A stretch of 64,000 nucleotides of DNA from the NCBI GenBank assembly GCA_016630905.1, contig WBMQ01000008.1:992001-1056000 (forward strand), in the 5' to 3' direction. Below are positions 61,253-64,000 of this stretch, in pieces (positions within the stretch are counted from its first letter, which is position 1; each line of letters opens with the position of its first letter). The notes beneath the pieces were generated by a model. That model searched no databases, was not told the origin of the DNA, and saw only the letters and a list, made by a program, of their open reading frames with translations. The stretch comes from Capillidium heterosporum. Taxonomy: Eukaryota > Entomophthoromycota > Entomophthoromycetes > Entomophthorales > Capillidiaceae. A program made the position numbers and the translations under genes.

Positions 61253-61507
61253 ATGAAATTCACCATCTGCTCCACATTATTGATTGCTTCGGTCGCCTCC
61301 TTCAACATCGGCCACTCCATTAAAAGTCTGATGGGTCATAACCAAGTTCGTAACTGGTCGAGCTGCGTCGAAGGTACCATGTTCTGCGACTACGCTTCAG
61401 GTGGCTTCTGGACTTGCGCTCAAGGCAAATACGTCCAACGTCAGTGCGGTCCTGGTACTCGCTGCCAACAGCAAGGACAGAACAATGTCTTCTGCAACTA
61501 CGCCTAA
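61253..61507 (+). CDS. Small secreted cysteine-rich protein, CBM19-like chitin-binding
   Basis: Single exon, 84 aa. The ATG at 61253 opens a classical signal peptide (MKFTICSTLLIASVASFNIG). The mature part has six cysteines: SSCVEGTMFC, GGFWTC, KYVQRQC, GPGTRC and NNVFCNYA. The order EGTMxC...GFxxC...G.xVxRxCxPGTxC...CxYA is that of carbohydrate-binding module family 19, found at the ends of fungal chitinases. Here it stands alone, so it could bind chitin in the cell wall or shield it. The strong TATA box suggests regulated, possibly high expression. Confidence 0.75.
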   Translation: MKFTICSTLLIASVASFNIGHSIKSLMGHNQVRNWSSCVEGTMFCDYASGGFWTCAQGKYVQRQCGPGTRCQQQGQNNVFCNYA

Positions 61508-62463
61508 CTTTTCCAACCTGTAAATAAATACCTGATGCTATAAGCATATTTTAGGAGGTTGAGTTTTGTTTTTACAATGTCTAGATTTAATAAATGTATA
61601 TCAATGAACTTAAACATATACTAAGATTATATATAAGGAATTAGAGTAGTTTAGTTTCTTTCAAACTTGTAGAAGTTTATTGTATTTTTAGTCCCTATAA
61701 GCTCTCTCCCATCTCAGCAGGTATATGGTGATTTAACTACTCAAGACGAATTTCCTTACTTTGTCTATAAAACTTATATTTGGATAGCCCGATTTAGGCA
61801 ACATCTTTCTTACTGAAGGAAGACATCAAATAGATGCTGCAGTCTGTATCGTAGTTTAACTCATCTTTATTATGATAACTATATCGAAAACTTATTATTA
61901 CATTAACTTACTCATTAACCCTCTACATGTATTGCAATAAAGTGCTTTAGGTAGTTTATCTTTAGTTTGGTTGGGATAAATTAAAGCTTCAATTATAAAA
62001 CGAATACTATTCCTATATGAATATTCAAAATTTTGCAGGTCCCAGTAAAAGTAGAATAGCTTTAGCATAACATGTACACTTGTTAAAAATTATATGCCAT
62101 TTAGATGCAGCTTTCTAAATATACTGTAAAAGCTTATCTATTCTCCACGCTATATTCGCTTCCATTAATTTTTCCGTATATAAAACCCTAGTCCTGCTAA
62201 TTTGAGCTTCCCAATTTCAACTGACTTTGCAAATAAAATTTTGCCAATCAAGCGTTTTACATCCAATAGTAGAGAAGGCTAATCCAATACTAAACCTTTG
62301 ATAAACCAAATTGATATTAGTAAGATAGACCTAAATGTAAACATCACTGTAGGTATATCAAAAAATTTAATACCGATACTATCCGATCCAAAAAATTTAA
62401 CTTGGAGAGGGATAGTTGACAACTAGCTAATTTCTTACCCTTTTACTTTTTTAACATCCGGAT
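61508..62463. other. Intergenic
   Basis: About 1 kb between two secreted-protein genes. Nothing recognised. Confidence 0.5.
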
Positions 62464-63378
62464 ATGTTATTCAAACCTTTGACCTTTATACCTTTGGTGT
62501 TGAGCACCGTAACCGCCATCTGTAAGCTTACTACTTCTAAACCTAATATAACTAACCTACAATTGTAGATGAAGTTACCTCAAACTTGGACCCTGAGCAA
62601 TTCAAATATCTGGAAAATCATCTGACTGGTACCTTCTACCAGCCAACCGAGGTATAAATTTAGCCTCGCCACACCTTCAATTCTAACATCTCCCTTCCCT
62701 TAGAACTTAACTCAGCCGGGAGCCATCCCCTACATCGCCTACCTAGAGTTCGACCAAGATCTTAGCTTTTACAAGCAGGATCGAGTAAAATGTAACAGTC
62801 AAGCCTGTATCTTAAGTATACCAGCTCCTCAGAAAGGTAGATACGCTATGCGAAAGTTAAAGTAACGTCCCTACTTCAAAACTGTACTTACTTTTACTTC
62901 AAAACTTAGGTCCTCCGATCCCAAAAAGAAGGGATTCAAGCTACTTTTGGAGTCCAAAGATAGCTACAAAGAGACCTTTAACGCTAACTTTGCCAAGAAC
63001 GGTACTATTTTAAAGTTGGAGAAGGAGGGAAACATAGTAGAGCTTTTGAAGATGGATGTAGCCTGTGATTTCCCAGCCACCGTTAACATCTGGTAGCTTA
63101 ATAATCCCCAACAAATATTAATTACCTTTTAGTGGTGAAAATGTAGGGTTCGATACTGTATGTGCTCGAGACCATAGATGTAGGGTTGGTGGTAGAGTAA
63201 GTATTTTAAACGACATTATTTTCGGCAATTCTTTTACTAACAAGCACTCTAGTTCCTCACTCCCTGTAATACAAATGATGATTGCGATGTAACCGACTAC
63301 GACTACTTTTGTGACCAAGTAGATAAGGTTTGTAGGTTCGTCAAGCCAGAAGGTTGGAAGAAGGCTGAGATGCCTTAA
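62464..63378 (+). CDS. Secreted cysteine-containing protein, unknown family
   Basis: Six exons (62464-62521, 62569-62651, 62704-62861, 62910-63092, 63133-63196, 63253-63378), 223 aa. The signal peptide is MLFKPLTFIPLVLSTVTA. The body has two cysteines (VKCNSQACIL), then a beta-like region. The C-terminal third is a cysteine-rich module: CGENVGFDTVCARDHRCRVG and CNTNDDCDVTDYDYFCDQVD followed by KVCRFVKPEG. The third exon must run to 62861 (GTAACG donor); the nearer GTAGAT breaks the frame. No single unspliced frame shows the gene, yet all six exons join in phase. Extracellular location is likely; function unknown. Confidence 0.7.
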
Positions 63379-64000
63379 TTTAACTTTTGCCGGCGATGAA
63401 GCTACTGGGTTGATGAACTGAATAAAATAATACTTTATCTGTTAATTAGCATTTGTATTTATACTTTGGTATAATAGTTTACCGGTAGATGCCAGTATAA
63501 CTTTAATATATTAGTTGTTTATCATTGATAGAAAGTGCAATGTGGATAATTTACCAACTATAAAAGCTAACAGCCATATGTTTATTCATACAGCCTAATT
63601 ATGTTATCGTAGCCCATTCGTATTAAATAGAAGATACATGTAGTCAAGTAATGAAAAGACAGACTGTGCCCTAGATAAATATAATAGTGTATAGAGTTAA
63701 TAGGCGTATTTTAAAAGGGAAAGAACTTAGGAACTTGTAAAAACAAGGTGCTATTCGGATTACTATAACTAAATTCTAATTTATATAAAGCATAGTGGCT
63801 GCTTAATGTCCTTGCCAAAGTTCTTTGGTTTATATAAGTTGAAGATACTAAGCCTATAAAAAAGTAGTATACAATGTTTAAACCAATATATCAATTCCAC
63901 ATATATCGGAAAAATATTTTACTAGTATACCTGATTTACAAAACAAACTAACTATAAAGTATAAATTTTCTAAAGCTTAGAGTAAAAGAAAATAAAGTGA
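63379..64000. other. Intergenic to window end
   Basis: No gene seen. Confidence 0.5.

Overview
The window is AT-rich nuclear DNA of a fungus. The evidence is the set of clear fungal housekeeping genes (eIF3c/NIP1, QCR2, VTS1, PGS1, CAB2-type PPCS, BCD1), a family of Zn2Cys6 regulators, and many 37-60 nt GT-AG introns with CTAAY-like branch sites. A FAM72 homologue and a U12-type AT-AC intron point away from yeasts and filamentous ascomycetes, towards an early-diverging lineage (Zoopagomycota or Entomophthoromycotina-like). That placement is inference; I cannot name a species.

Layout. 1-9 kb: an inositol polyphosphate phosphatase (MINPP1 type), two tandem paralogues of a regulator with two Zn2Cys6 clusters (the second broken), a frameshifted F-box/LRR gene and a hypothetical gene. 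10.9-21.5 kb: VTS1 (SAM-domain RNA-binding), a decayed FHA-kinase, a CaaX protein with an internal repeat, a PPxY-ended protein and PDCD5. 22.4-24.3 kb: a third double-cluster regulator, frameshifted. 25.8-36.1 kb: a large, almost perfect inverted repeat with arms of about 3.64 kb around a 3.0 kb spacer. Each arm carries a PuuE-type allantoinase and a short-chain dehydrogenase in divergent orientation, plus an unidentified gene cut at the inner boundary of the right arm. The spacer carries FAM72. 36.9-50.2 kb: a dense housekeeping block, partly arranged as divergent pairs: eIF3c, UTP30-like / BCD1, PPCS / RRP46-like, a coiled-coil protein / PGS1, and a DUF676 lipase. 54-64 kb: QCR2, a SPRY protein with a PPSY motif, a fourth double-cluster regulator and two small secreted cysteine-rich proteins. 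A gene-poor 4.2 kb gap lies at 50.2-54.4 kb.

Functional links are modest. UTP30-like, BCD1 and perhaps the RRP46-like gene belong to ribosome and RNA maturation. PGS1 and QCR2 serve mitochondrial membranes and respiration. The allantoinase belongs to purine nitrogen recovery. The accessory genes (regulators, F-box, FHA-kinase) carry nearly all the single-base frameshifts, while the housekeeping genes read cleanly through all introns.

Most notable observations: (1) a textbook AT-AC minor-spliceosome intron in PPCS; (2) the inverted repeat with a one-base disruption in one dehydrogenase copy; (3) the double Zn2Cys6 family; (4) FAM72 in a fungus. Exon boundaries were derived by eye from reading frame, splice sites and family conservation. 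No database search or alignment program was run.
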